From contig NZ_AUEQ01000001.1 of the NCBI RefSeq assembly GCF_000426065.1, positions 372,001 through 436,000 on the forward strand: a stretch of DNA of 64,000 bases, given 5' to 3'. The DNA comes from Mycobacterium sp. URHD0025. Lineage in GTDB: Bacteria; Actinomycetota; Actinomycetes; Mycobacteriales; Mycobacteriaceae. Positions within the stretch are counted from its first letter, which is position 1, and each line of letters begins with the position of its first letter. The notes under the pieces were generated by a model. The model did no database searches. It worked only from the letters and a program-made list of their open reading frames with translations, and was not told the DNA's origin. Shown here in pieces: positions 7,902-16,409 of the stretch. The translations under genes and the position numbers were made by a program.

Positions 7902-9788
7902 ATGCCAACACCTGAGTTGCTCTCCGTCGACGATCTGTTCGCGCCGCCCGCCCGCGCGCAGGCATCGATCTCACCCGACGGCACCCGTATCGCCTACCTG
8001 GCGCCGTGGCGGGACCGCCTCAACATCTGGATCCAGGACGTGGACAACCTCGACGGCGAGCCGCAGCGCGTCACCGCCGACAGCACCCGCAGCATCATTC
8101 ACTACGAGTGGACCAAGGACTCCCGCTGGCTGCTCTACCTGCAGGACACCGGCGGCGACGAGAACTGGCACGTCTTCCGGGCCGACCCGCAGGACCCCGA
8201 GCCCGGTGCCGTCGACCTGACTCCGTTCCCGGGAGCGATGGCCGCCCACGAACTGCTCGGCGATCCGGCGAAGGCGATGGTGTACACCAACAACCGCACA
8301 CCAACCCTGATGGACGCCTACGAACTGGACATCGCCACCGGTGAACTCACCATGGTGGCGAAGAACCCCGGTAAGGGATCAGGCTGGCGAGCCAGCAGCA
8401 ACGGCGACTTGTTCTCCACCGCACTGACTGCCGACGGTGACGTGGAGCTGTTGCAGTGGGAGCCGCGGACGGAGACGCTGCGCTCCATCGTCACCTTCGA
8501 CGGCCGTGACTACACGATGGGGCTGTATCCGATCACCATCACCCCGGACGGCACCGGCATCTGGATCGGCTCCAACGACGGCACCGACCGGACCCGCATC
8601 GTGCGCGTCGACGTCGTCACCGGCGAGCAGACCCACGTCGACAGCCATCCGGTCTACGACGTGGACACCCGGGCCAGCGTGTTCACCACGCTGGCCGAGC
8701 CGCTGATCCTGGACCGGCGCACCGGCGATCTGCTCGGGGTGCGGTACCTGTTGGAGCGTCAGGTGATTCAGCCGCTGGACCCGCACTTCGCGGCGGTGCT
8801 GGAGAACCTGGAGAAGCTGTCCGATGGCGACGTGAACGCCCTCAGCTCCGACCTGACCGGCCGACGCTGGGTGGTCAACTTCACCCATGATCGCGAAGCG
8901 GGGATGACCTACCTCTACGACCACGACACCGGGGACAGCCGGCTGCTGTTCGGGTCGCATCCGCAACTGGATCCAGAGGTCCTGGCGGCGATGGAGCCAG
9001 TCACCATCCGCTCGCGCGACGGGCTGGATCTGCACGGGTATCTGACCCTGCCCGTCGGGGTGCCGCCGCAAAATCTGCCGATGGTGCTGCTGGTGCACGG
9101 CGGGCCGTGGACGCGGGACGGCTGGATGTTCAACCCGCCGGTGCAGCTGCTGGCCAACCGCGGATATGCGGTGCTGCAGGTCAACTTCCGCGGGTCGGCG
9201 GGCTTCGGCAAGGCCTTCACCAAGGCCGCGGTCGGTGAGTTCGCCGGCAAGATGCACGACGATCTGATCGACAGTGTGGACTGGGCCGTCCAGCAGGGGT
9301 ATGCGGATCCGAAGCGGATCGCCATCTTCGGCGGCTCCTACGGCGGATACGCGACGCTGGTTGGCGTCACCTTCACACCCGATGTGTTCGCCGCCGCAGT
9401 CGATTACGTCGGTATCTCCGACCTGAGCAACTTCATGCGGACACTACCCGAGATCGCCCGCCCGCACCTGGCCAACAACTGGCACCTGTTCGTCGGCAAC
9501 CCCGACGACCCGGATCAGTTGGCCGACATGCTGTCCCGCTCGCCGATCACGAAGGTCGACCAGATCCGCACGCCGCTTCTGGTCATCCAGGGCGCCAACG
9601 ATGTTCGCGTGGTGCAGGCCGAATCCGACAACCTGGTCGAGGCGTTGCGCAGCCGCGGAGTCAAGGTGGAGTACATGATCAAGCACGACGAGGGGCACGG
9701 ATTCGTCAACCCGGACAACGTGATCGACATGCACAAGACCGTCGACCGCTTCCTCGCAGAGCATCTCGGCGAGGGAAGGAAAGCGTGA
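7902..9788 (+). CDS. S9 family peptidase (acylaminoacyl-peptidase type)
   Basis: About 628 residues from ATG 7902 (GTG 7887 is an alternative). An N-terminal WD40-like propeller (about 20-340; SISPDGTRIAYLAPW at its start) is followed by the hydrolase domain (about 370-628). With the 7902 start the catalytic triad reads Ser479 in GGSYGGYA, Asp567 in GANDVRV and His599 in DEGHGF. Such enzymes degrade short or acylated peptides in the cytoplasm. Its stop overlaps the start of the downstream DUF3159 gene by 4 bp, so the two are translationally coupled. Probably controlled by the divergent MerR protein. Confidence 0.92.
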   Translation: MPTPELLSVDDLFAPPARAQASISPDGTRIAYLAPWRDRLNIWIQDVDNLDGEPQRVTADSTRSIIHYEWTKDSRWLLYLQDTGGDENWHVFRADPQDPEPGAVDLTPFPGAMAAHELLGDPAKAMVYTNNRTPTLMDAYELDIATGELTMVAKNPGKGSGWRASSNGDLFSTALTADGDVELLQWEPRTETLRSIVTFDGRDYTMGLYPITITPDGTGIWIGSNDGTDRTRIVRVDVVTGEQTHVDSHPVYDVDTRASVFTTLAEPLILDRRTGDLLGVRYLLERQVIQPLDPHFAAVLENLEKLSDGDVNALSSDLTGRRWVVNFTHDREAGMTYLYDHDTGDSRLLFGSHPQLDPEVLAAMEPVTIRSRDGLDLHGYLTLPVGVPPQNLPMVLLVHGGPWTRDGWMFNPPVQLLANRGYAVLQVNFRGSAGFGKAFTKAAVGEFAGKMHDDLIDSVDWAVQQGYADPKRIAIFGGSYGGYATLVGVTFTPDVFAAAVDYVGISDLSNFMRTLPEIARPHLANNWHLFVGNPDDPDQLADMLSRSPITKVDQIRTPLLVIQGANDVRVVQAESDNLVEALRSRGVKVEYMIKHDEGHGFVNPDNVIDMHKTVDRFLAEHLGEGRKA

Positions 9789-10471
9789 CCGACAAACTGG
9801 AGCAAGAACATTCACCGACATTGCTCGAACGCATGGGCGGGGCATCCGGGCTGGTGTACGCCAGCCTGCCCACGTTTGCCTACGTCATCGCGAACGCGAT
9901 AGCGGGCCTGAACGCCGCAGTCGTGATATCCGTTTGCGTCAGCGTGGGTCTGATCGTGTTCCGGCTGTTGCGCAAGCAGCCTATTCAGCCGGCGGTATCG
10001 GGACTGCTCGGGGTCGTCATCGCCGCGCTGATCGCCTACTACACCGGATCCGCCGAAGACTACTTCCTGCCGGGAATCTGGCTCAGTCTGGCGATGGCGG
10101 CCGTGTTCTCCGTATCCCTCTTGGTGCGGCGCCCCTTGGTCGGAGTGATATGGAACCTGCTACGTAGCGCCGGACCCGATCGGTCATGGCGCGCCGACAC
10201 CGTAGCGCTGCGCGCGTTCGACATCGCCACGCTGGCATTCGTGGCGTTGTTCTCCGCGCGATTCGTTGTGCAGCAATGGCTTTACGACGGTGGCTTCAGC
10301 GGCTGGCTGGCGCTTGCCCGGATCGCCATGGGTTATCCACTGCTCGGCGCGGTGTCGGTGATCGTGTATTGGGCGGTCCGCCGTGCCAACCGACGAATAG
10401 ACCCAGATATCCACCGGGACAGCACCGGGACCGATGCGAGCGACTCTCCCGAGTGCGCCGCTCGCCCCTGA
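9785..10471 (+). CDS. DUF3159 family integral membrane protein
   Basis: A 228-residue protein with a soluble N-terminus (TLLERMGGASGLVYASLPTF, the family hallmark) and five to six membrane segments between about 25 and 205. DUF3159 proteins are an actinobacterial family of unknown function. The GTG start at 9785 overlaps the stop of the S9 peptidase gene. The last 25 residues are charged and probably cytoplasmic. The product sits in the membrane; I cannot assign a reaction. Confidence 0.8.
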   Translation: MTDKLEQEHSPTLLERMGGASGLVYASLPTFAYVIANAIAGLNAAVVISVCVSVGLIVFRLLRKQPIQPAVSGLLGVVIAALIAYYTGSAEDYFLPGIWLSLAMAAVFSVSLLVRRPLVGVIWNLLRSAGPDRSWRADTVALRAFDIATLAFVALFSARFVVQQWLYDGGFSGWLALARIAMGYPLLGAVSVIVYWAVRRANRRIDPDIHRDSTGTDASDSPECAARP

Positions 10472-10545
10472 TGCGGCGCCTTGCTACACCCGCGTCGGAT
10501 ACACGGCGCGGCGGCATTGTCGACATCCCTGCGGACTGTGTGCCG

Positions 10546-10705
10546 TTCTCATCCCAATGTCGAATTGGACATCCACGCGGCACCAAAATGAGAATTCCGA
10601 CACCGGAATTGTTGTCGTACACCAACCGCGTCTTTCTCGACGTTGCCACGGAGTTGGCGGGCACGGTTATGCCATCGAGATGGCGGATCCGAAATCGAAC
10701 TCACC
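10546..10705 (+). repeat. Structured repeat, copy A (right part well conserved)
   Basis: The right end at 10653-10692 matches 36 of 40 positions of copy B (14145-14184), including the palindromic core GCCATCGAGATGGC followed by GGATCCGA. The left portion (10546-10650) is only loosely similar to the other copies (GAGAATTCCGACA, then GTCTTTCTCGACGTTGCCACG). It has the same orientation as copies B and C. It fills most of the 282 bp between the DUF3159 gene and the nucleotidyltransferase gene. Confidence 0.65.
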
Positions 10706-10753
10706 GGAGGTGCCGCCTCTCCATCGCCTGTTTCTTTCCCTAGTCTTCTGGAC

Positions 10754-11593
10754 ATGAAGGTTCGCAGGGCTGTCATCGCGGCCGCGGGTCTGGGGACGCG
10801 CATGTATCCCATCACCAAGACCATCGACAAGGCGATGCTTCCTATCGGTGCACACCCGGCAATCGACCTGATAGTCAGCGAATGCCAAGGTGCGGGTGTC
10901 GACCAGATCGCGGTGGTCGTGCGGGCTGGTACGTCACAAGTCCAGGACTACTACACACCAGACCCGGACTTGGAAGCGCTGCTGGCTCGGCACTCCTGGC
11001 AATCGAAAGGCGAGGTACTCAACGACATCGGCCGTGGAATCGACTTTCAGTTCTTCCACCAACAGCTTGATGTCGATGACTATGGAACCGCCGTCCCGTT
11101 GCTGCTCGTCGCGGACTTCGTCGGTGACGAGCCGTTCTTCTACATCTCCGGCGACGACATCCTCATCGACAACCCGACCACCTCCACGTTGCGCAACCTC
11201 GCCGACCAGGTACACGTTGGAGGCAGCGGGCTCGTCGCCCGCGCATGCGACCGGGCAGAGGCGGGACGCTACGGAGTCCTCGACGTAGTCCAACGGGCCG
11301 ACCGGCTGCATCTGAGCGGGCTTCAGGAGAAGGAGGTGCCAGCCGATCCGACCCGCGATCCACTCGTCAATATCAGCCGCTACGTCCTACAGCCGACGAT
11401 TGTCGATCTCGTGCGCGCGGTGCCCGTGGACCCACTCAGTGGAGAGCGACGGATCACCGATGCACTGTTGCAACTGGTGGACGCTGAAGTGCCGCCGCTT
11501 GTGTACGTGACCGACGGGCAGTACTTCGATATCGGCGACCACCGAGGTCTGCTGGCCGCGAACAACTTCGTCGCCTCCAAGGACTTTCCTTAA
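10754..11593 (+). CDS. GalU-like sugar-1-phosphate nucleotidyltransferase
   Basis: About 279 residues with the nucleotidyltransferase signature AAGLGTRMYPITKTIDKAML at the N-terminus, close to UTP-glucose-1-phosphate uridylyltransferases, and a metal-site Asp pair in YISGDDILID. The C-terminal YFDIGDHRGLLAAN also fits GalU. It should make UDP-sugars from UTP and a sugar-1-phosphate. The ATG at 10754 has no Shine-Dalgarno but lies 7 nt after a possible -10, TAGTCT (10741-10746), so the mRNA may be leaderless. The frame extends upstream into repeat A without support. It is probably a second, non-housekeeping copy, given its isolated context. Confidence 0.82.
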   Translation: MKVRRAVIAAAGLGTRMYPITKTIDKAMLPIGAHPAIDLIVSECQGAGVDQIAVVVRAGTSQVQDYYTPDPDLEALLARHSWQSKGEVLNDIGRGIDFQFFHQQLDVDDYGTAVPLLLVADFVGDEPFFYISGDDILIDNPTTSTLRNLADQVHVGGSGLVARACDRAEAGRYGVLDVVQRADRLHLSGLQEKEVPADPTRDPLVNISRYVLQPTIVDLVRAVPVDPLSGERRITDALLQLVDAEVPPLVYVTDGQYFDIGDHRGLLAANNFVASKDFP

Positions 11594-11667
11594 ACCGCCA
11601 CGAACACCGTTGGGTGACAAGGCTATCCGCGGGTCAGATCTGAATGAGGGCCGCATTCAGGCTTGGA

Positions 11668-12480
11668 TTATGTTGTGCGAGTTGCGGTCAAGACTTCCAG
11701 GGCGACGGCTTCGGTGAACTGACCGCTGGGTTCGATCGCGAGCAGAGAGTCGGTGACGGTGTTCTCGAACTCGGTCTGTCGGTCAGCGAGTAGTCGGCGT
11801 AGTGGCACTGATGTTGAGTACAGGTAACCGATCACTTGTTTGGTGGTCCAGTGCCGTGAGAATTCGTAGACTCGCCGATTCACCTGTTGGAAAGCTGAAT
11901 TCGCCAATACTCGCTCATGCGTGTGGCCGGTGTTGGTCGCCGGCGGCGGGCCGTGTCGGTAGTTCGGCGGCAGGAATCGACGTTGGACCTCCTGGATGGC
12001 CCGCTGCCACTGTGTGGTCGGCAGCAAGAGGTTGGTGTCGTTGGCGATGACCAGGCTGCCGTCACCGTCGACCATGTCGTCGAGAGCAGCCAGAACGTGT
12101 TCGCGGTCCATCCAGTGAAATGAACGACCCATGGTGACCAGCGTGAAGTGCCCGAGATCGCCCGGGAGGTCTGCTGAATTACCGTGGATCCAGCTCACGT
12201 TGGTGACAGCTGCATCCTGTGCTTGCCGGGAGGCTTCGGCGAGCATGCCGGGTTCGTCGTCCATCCCGACCGCCTCGACGACATGGTCGGCGAGCGGGAG
12301 CGTCAGCTGACCGGTACCGCAGCCCAGATCAAGCAATCGACCGGTGCCATCGAGACCCAGACGCTGGATCAGATCGTCGACAACGTCTCGCGGATACCCT
12401 GGTCGATACCGCGCATAGTGCCAGGCCGTCCCCGAGAAAAGGCCACCGTCCAAGCTGTCGGGCGGATCGGTCGGGTGCAT
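11668..12480 (-). CDS. Class I SAM-dependent methyltransferase
   Basis: About 270 residues. Motif I is LLDLGCGTGQLTLPLADHV, followed by the acidic ribose-binding residue in VGMDDEPGML and motif IV around FTLVTMGRSFHWMD. The start ATG at 12480 follows AAGGGGGAAATC, a good ribosome binding site; the frame continues 50 codons further without support. The YARYRPGYP stretch near the N-terminus is typical of UbiE/COQ5-like small-molecule methyltransferases. It is convergent with the nucleotidyltransferase gene (74 bp between stops). The substrate is unknown. Confidence 0.85.
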   Translation of the reverse strand: MHPTDPPDSLDGGLFSGTAWHYARYRPGYPRDVVDDLIQRLGLDGTGRLLDLGCGTGQLTLPLADHVVEAVGMDDEPGMLAEASRQAQDAAVTNVSWIHGNSADLPGDLGHFTLVTMGRSFHWMDREHVLAALDDMVDGDGSLVIANDTNLLLPTTQWQRAIQEVQRRFLPPNYRHGPPPATNTGHTHERVLANSAFQQVNRRVYEFSRHWTTKQVIGYLYSTSVPLRRLLADRQTEFENTVTDSLLAIEPSGQFTEAVALEVLTATRTT

Positions 12481-12657
12481 GATTTCCCCCTTCTGGACCG
12501 CCCTCCAGCAGGATTCGGTTCTGTCTTGATGCACCTTTCGCGGCGGCCCATTTGCCTCGACGTTACTGGTAGCAGCGTGCTCGACGACTCCGAGTCGATG
12601 TTGAGTTTGCGGGTCGAGAGCAGGCAGCAAAAGCTTCGGGTGTTGGATGCGGGATGG

Positions 12658-13242
12658 CTAGCTGCGACTGCGTCTCAGAGCGTCAAAGGTTCGGAGAGTT
12701 GGGGCTGGATGGTGCGCCAGATATTCGCGAATGTGCGTCGCGCAGGCTTGAACATCATCGGTGCTCGTGTCGACCTCGACGTCGTAGAGACCGTGGTTGT
12801 GGGTGGGCTCCATCTGACCGGCGGCCGTGCCGACTACGCGATCGCCGCGTGCGATTTCTCTCTCCATCAAGACCGCGGCATCACAGTGCACGCCCACAAA
12901 GACGACGTCGACATCTGCCATTACCGTCAGCAGATCAGTGAGCCTCCACGGCTCGCTCAGGACGTGATCCATCACGATGTTGTTCCCGGCCAACGCCATT
13001 CCTCGCACCGCGCGATGAAATCCGGCGCGGGTGCGGCGCAACACCTCGGTCAAACGCGCTTCATCGAGATCGCGAGTCTGCGCTTCGGCGCGCATTGCCC
13101 CGAACATGTCCACACCCATGTGAAACCACGGCGTATCGACGTCAGCGAGAAGCTGACGGGCCAGCGTGGACTTACCCGAGCTTGAGACGCCGTTGAGTAA
13201 CACGACCTGTCCGACGGCTGCGTCACCGACCATGACAATCAT
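12658..13242 (-). CDS. Chloramphenicol phosphotransferase-like P-loop kinase
   Basis: A 194-residue protein with a Walker A GVSSSGKST near residue 18 and the CPT-family arrangement: DTPWFHMGVDMF, a conserved lid region and MERE..RGDRVVGTAAGQ. Proteins of this family phosphorylate small molecules; the founding member inactivates chloramphenicol in its producer, but most members have unknown substrates. The start at 13242 gives the motif its usual N-terminal position; ATG 13233 is an alternative. It lies 177 bp upstream of, and on the same strand as, the methyltransferase gene, so the two may be cotranscribed. Confidence 0.8.
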   Translation of the reverse strand: MIVMVGDAAVGQVVLLNGVSSSGKSTLARQLLADVDTPWFHMGVDMFGAMRAEAQTRDLDEARLTEVLRRTRAGFHRAVRGMALAGNNIVMDHVLSEPWRLTDLLTVMADVDVVFVGVHCDAAVLMEREIARGDRVVGTAAGQMEPTHNHGLYDVEVDTSTDDVQACATHIREYLAHHPAPTLRTFDALRRSRS

Positions 13243-13377
13243 TCTTCCCGCATGGCGTTACACGCTGGCCTGCCAGCACTCAGCCGTCTCGGTGCCATCG
13301 TCTGATCAATGTCAGAAGCCATCGCAGCGAGGCACATACGCCGGCAATGCCCGCTGACGCGCCCCTTGAAGTCTTCC

Positions 13378-13396
13378 CGTGGCTGTTAGTGCCACG
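13378..13396. promoter_or_regulatory. Hairpin directly upstream of the PRTase start codon
   Basis: CGTGGC (13378-13383), a 7-nt loop, then GCCACG (13391-13396), immediately followed by the ATG at 13397. A hairpin touching the start codon could control translation initiation. If translation starts at GTG 13379, the hairpin would lie inside the coding sequence instead. Confidence 0.4.
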
Positions 13397-13945
13397 ATGA
13401 GCAGCATGGACCGCGAACTGCTCGCCGCCGATGTGAACCAAGCTTGCCGCCTACAAGGGCAGTTTCAGCTTCGCTCAGGCCAAATCTCTCATGAGTACTT
13501 CGACAAGTACTTGTTCGAGTCAGACCCACAATTGCTGCGACGCGTGTGCGAGGCCATGGTTCCACTCATTCCCGCCGACACCGACCTGCTCGGCGGCCTC
13601 GAACTCGGCGGCGTTCCACTGGCCACCGTCATGAGCCAGCTGACCGGCATACCAACACTGTTCGTCCGGAAGGCCGCCAAGACCTACGGCACCTGTCGGC
13701 TCGCTGAAGGCGCCGACATCGCCGGAAAAACTATCACTCTCATCGAGGACGTGATCACCACCGGCGGTGCCGTCCGAGACGCAGCCCAGGCGCTACGCAG
13801 CGAACACGGCACCGTTGCGACCGCCATCTGCGCGATCAACAGAAGTGCCGATCCCACGGCTGTCCTGCGCGACGTCGGACTGACCGTTCGAGCTGTCTTG
13901 ACGAAGGCCGACCTCGACTCCGCCCGATCAACCGCAATCGACTAA
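13397..13945 (+). CDS. Orotate phosphoribosyltransferase-like protein
   Basis: About 182 residues of the type I PRTase fold. The PRPP-binding motif is TLIEDVITTGGA (about residues 113-124), preceded by the flexible loop around RKAAKTYGT and an N-terminal hood with LRSGQISHEYFDKY, as in PyrE. Orotate PRTase makes OMP from orotate and PRPP in pyrimidine synthesis. The context contains no other pyrimidine genes, so it may be an accessory copy or act on another base. The start could be GTG 13379 or ATG 13397/13406; none has a clear Shine-Dalgarno. Confidence 0.8.
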   Translation: MSSMDRELLAADVNQACRLQGQFQLRSGQISHEYFDKYLFESDPQLLRRVCEAMVPLIPADTDLLGGLELGGVPLATVMSQLTGIPTLFVRKAAKTYGTCRLAEGADIAGKTITLIEDVITTGGAVRDAAQALRSEHGTVATAICAINRSADPTAVLRDVGLTVRAVLTKADLDSARSTAID

Positions 13946-13974
13946 CCCGCCGGGAGCCGTGCATCAGTCGTCCC

Positions 13975-14189
13975 TCTTGCCATCCAGACGGCGCATGCGC
14001 CAAGTTGCGCCATCTCAAATGGCAATGCGCCATCGAGAATGGCAACCGACACCGCCGCCACCGCCGCCGTGACAATTGTTGGTTGCCATTCTCGATGGCG
14101 GATAGCGCCGGTCTGAACTGCACGTTTTCTGGCTGTGTGACGGCGCTGGCGGCCACGGTTTTGCCATCCAGATGGCGGATCCGAGAATC
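13975..14189 (+). repeat. Structured repeat, copy B
   Basis: A 215-bp non-coding element. Its left block (13975-14051) aligns without gaps to copy C (15676-15752) at 67 of 77 positions. Inside are the palindrome GGCGCATGCGCC (13989-14000), the hairpin GCCAT-ctcaa-ATGGC (about 14010-14023) and a perfect 20-bp inverted repeat, 14028-14047 with 14081-14100, around a 33-bp spacer. The right end (14145-14184) matches copy A at 36 of 40 positions and carries GCCATC-ca-GATGGC. The element lies between the PRTase gene and the MFS gene. No coding function is likely. Confidence 0.85.
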
Positions 14190-14293
14190 AGACGATAGTC
14201 CGTAAACGGTCCGGGGATTGCACCCACGGGATGAATCCGGCATTAGGGTGAATTGGCACGCAGTCGAGACTCGACAGGCGGGGGACTTAGAGG

Positions 14294-15583
14294 ATGGCGC
14301 GGGCCTGGACGATCGGTCGAAGACGTCTGGGGCCTGCTGCACGGAAGGCGTTGATTCCCGGTTCAGGACTGGTGCTGCTCAGCTCGGCGACCGGCGGAAT
14401 GCACGGCGACATCTTTCAGCTCTACGTCATCGACACACTGGGCTTCAGTCCGAGCTTGGTCAGCGTTATCGCACTCGGAATGATCGTCAGCATCCCCGTC
14501 CAGTTATTGGCGCCGGGCATCGTCAGCCGTTTCGGACACCGCACTGTAATGGTGGCGGGCTCACTCACGCTGGCTCCCGCACTGCTACTGCTGTTCTCGG
14601 CAAGCCTGATCATCGATGAGTCCCGGATCGCCGCCGCTGCGCTTCTATTTGCGGGAGCAACTCTGGCCGGGGTCGGGATCTCGATCTGCTTCGGTGCCGC
14701 CTGGACGGCGTGGTACGTCGAGTTCGCCGAGCCGGCCGACCGGCCACTGTTCTTGGCCATGTTCAGCTTCGCCGCGCAAGGGACCGTCATCGTGGCGTTT
14801 CTGGTGCAGACGTTTTGCTTCGACGGCGTGGTCACCGAAGTCTTTTACCGCGGCGTTCTGACCTACTGCCTGATCTATTTGCTCGGATCGGTCATTGTGT
14901 ACCGCCATCTGCCAGAAACGTCGGTGCGCCAGCCGATTGCGACCTTCGGCAAAGGCGGGTGGCGCGAAGCCCTGCGCGACCACCGCTGCCGGTTGATCGT
15001 GTTCGGGTCAGCGGCACAGTTCGTGATCGGCGTGCCGCTGTTGGCGGTCTACGCACTCATCGTGCTCGACATCCCCGCGCCGGCCATCGGGGTAATGCTC
15101 ATTGTGCGCTCGGCGGCATCGTTCGCCCTGGCCCCGATGGCTGGCTGGTTCATCAGCTGGATCGGCACAAGCACCTCAGTTCGGGTGCTCGGCGTCGCAT
15201 TGACCGCTCAGATGGTCCTGTGGACACTGCTCCCCGCAGTCGGCCAGCGCCCACCGGGCATCGCCGCTTTCACCGTGTTGGTTGTGCTGTCTCAGGTCTC
15301 GCGTTACGCCTTCGGCTTGGTCATGTCGGCCATCGCCTTCGATGTCGTCGAACCTGAGCACCGAGTCCGAACATTCGCTCTAGTTGACGTCGCCTCGTCG
15401 GCGGCAATGCACCTCAACCTCGCCGCCGGAGGCGTCCTAGTCGCTGCCAGTTCAACGGCCGCCCTGCTCGACTCACCCTGGATCCGCCTGGACCCCGTCA
15501 AGATCGTCACTGCGGCCAGCGCAATCATCATTGCCTACCTGACGGTCGAGTTTCACCGTATGGCAACCTGTTTCGACGAATAG
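14294..15583 (+). CDS. MFS transporter
   Basis: A 429-residue membrane protein with about 12 hydrophobic segments in two halves (for example FSPSLVSVIALGMIVSIPVQ and IVFGSAAQFVIGVPLLAVY). The charged loop motif between TM2 and TM3 is recognisable in LAPGIVSRFGHRTVMVAG. The ATG at 14294 follows TTAGAGG. The gene stands alone between two direct copies of the structured repeat (B upstream, C downstream), like a one-gene cassette. The substrate is unknown; family members export drugs or take up metabolites. Confidence 0.85.
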   Translation: MARAWTIGRRRLGPAARKALIPGSGLVLLSSATGGMHGDIFQLYVIDTLGFSPSLVSVIALGMIVSIPVQLLAPGIVSRFGHRTVMVAGSLTLAPALLLLFSASLIIDESRIAAAALLFAGATLAGVGISICFGAAWTAWYVEFAEPADRPLFLAMFSFAAQGTVIVAFLVQTFCFDGVVTEVFYRGVLTYCLIYLLGSVIVYRHLPETSVRQPIATFGKGGWREALRDHRCRLIVFGSAAQFVIGVPLLAVYALIVLDIPAPAIGVMLIVRSAASFALAPMAGWFISWIGTSTSVRVLGVALTAQMVLWTLLPAVGQRPPGIAAFTVLVVLSQVSRYAFGLVMSAIAFDVVEPEHRVRTFALVDVASSAAMHLNLAAGGVLVAASSTAALLDSPWIRLDPVKIVTAASAIIIAYLTVEFHRMATCFDE

Positions 15584-15675
15584 TCGCCACCCCGCCGCCA
15601 ACGCCTATCAACACGTAACGGACTGGCACCACCGCCATCCAATCGACTGAGACACAGCGGAACAACGATCAAATC

Positions 15676-15866
15676 TTTTGCCATTCAGTTGGCGGATCCG
15701 CCAAGTTCCGCCATCTCAAATGGCAATCCGCCATCCAGAATTGCAACCGACAGGTTGTGTAGGTGGCAATTCTCCGTGTCATATCGCGACGTTCTGAACT
15801 GCGCTTTAGTCCGATTGCATCAGGTTTGACGGACAGGCTTTTGCATACTGGATGTCGAATCCTAGA
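15676..15866 (+). repeat. Structured repeat, copy C
   Basis: The second long copy, same orientation as B. The left block (15676-15752) matches B at 67 of 77 positions; the palindrome is GGCGGATCCGCC here and GGCGCATGCGCC in B, a change that keeps self-complementarity. The right block shares GTTCTGAACTGCG, GGCTTTTGCATACTGGATG and spacing with B but is more diverged. The B and C start points are 1701 bp apart. The remaining bases between MFS stop (15583) and the next gene (16035) show nothing else certain. Confidence 0.85.
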
Positions 15867-16034
15867 ACGGTGCCATCTGGGGACGTTGCCAATGGTGCTT
15901 CGACCGGGGCTAGTGGGTTGTCGGCGTGGGCGAGGACGTCGCGGCCGAGTTGAGCGATGCCGTTCGCGCCCTGCGCGCGAAGTCTGGGCGCTCGTTCGGC
16001 GGTCAACACGCTCGGCGGACGATACGGTGCTCCT

Positions 16035-16409
16035 GTGCGACAGGTCAGATTGAGTGGCGGTATCGGCGCTGTAACCTCGATCGTGGCAGGGCTGCTGACG
16101 GCTGGTTTCATCCTCGCTGCGCCGGCTGTGAACGCCATCCCGAACCCGCACTGCGGCGATGGGGAAAACTACGACCAGTCCGGTTGCCCAGGCGTAGGCG
16201 GAACGTACATACCGGATCCTGGAAACGATCGCTCACTCAGCGCCCGACGCGACGCCTGCGCCATGGTCAACTCCGGTGAGACAGACGCCTTAACCATCGC
16301 CAACAAATTGATCGCGCGCTACCACATCACAGCGAGCGAAGCCGACGCATATGTGCGAGACGCCTTCGGTTCCGCCGCGGGCACCAACTTTATGTGCGCC
16401 GAATCGTAG
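16035..16409 (+). CDS. Small secreted protein, DUF732-like
   Basis: About 124 residues from GTG 16035. A signal peptide is clear: positively charged start, hydrophobic core SIVAGLLTAGFILAAP and a likely cut after AVNA. The mature part has four Cys and a C-terminal helical region (ARRDACAMVNSGETDALTIA, then YVRDAFGSAAGTNFMC) resembling the mycobacterial DUF732 family of small exported proteins of unknown role. A possible -10, TACGGT (16023-16028), ends 6 nt before the GTG, so the transcript may be leaderless. It lies just after repeat copy C. Confidence 0.65.
   Translation: MRQVRLSGGIGAVTSIVAGLLTAGFILAAPAVNAIPNPHCGDGENYDQSGCPGVGGTYIPDPGNDRSLSARRDACAMVNSGETDALTIANKLIARYHITASEADAYVRDAFGSAAGTNFMCAES

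Noticed and set aside
8379..9257. Antisense open frame of 292 codons opposite the S9 peptidase
   Set aside because: High-G+C shadow with no recognisable domain; the sense frame has the full propeller and triad.
10643..10753. Upstream extension of the nucleotidyltransferase frame into repeat A
   Set aside because: The GalU motif begins directly after ATG 10754, and the extension translates repeat sequence shared with non-coding copies.
13975..14189. Integron attC site reading of repeat B
   Set aside because: I could not find the conserved attC core boxes (GTTRRRY and its partner) in the right places, and no integron integrase is present. Only the general idea of a folded site is kept.
13975..15866. 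CRISPR reading of the repeated GCCAT/ATGGC motifs
   Set aside because: There is no regular repeat-spacer spacing and there are no cas genes; copies are about 200 bp long and far apart.
15806..16138. Minus-strand open frame of 110 codons overlapping repeat C and the start of the secreted protein gene
   Set aside because: Part of the translation looks protein-like, but it overlaps both the repeat and a convincing signal peptide on the other strand, and has no start signal.
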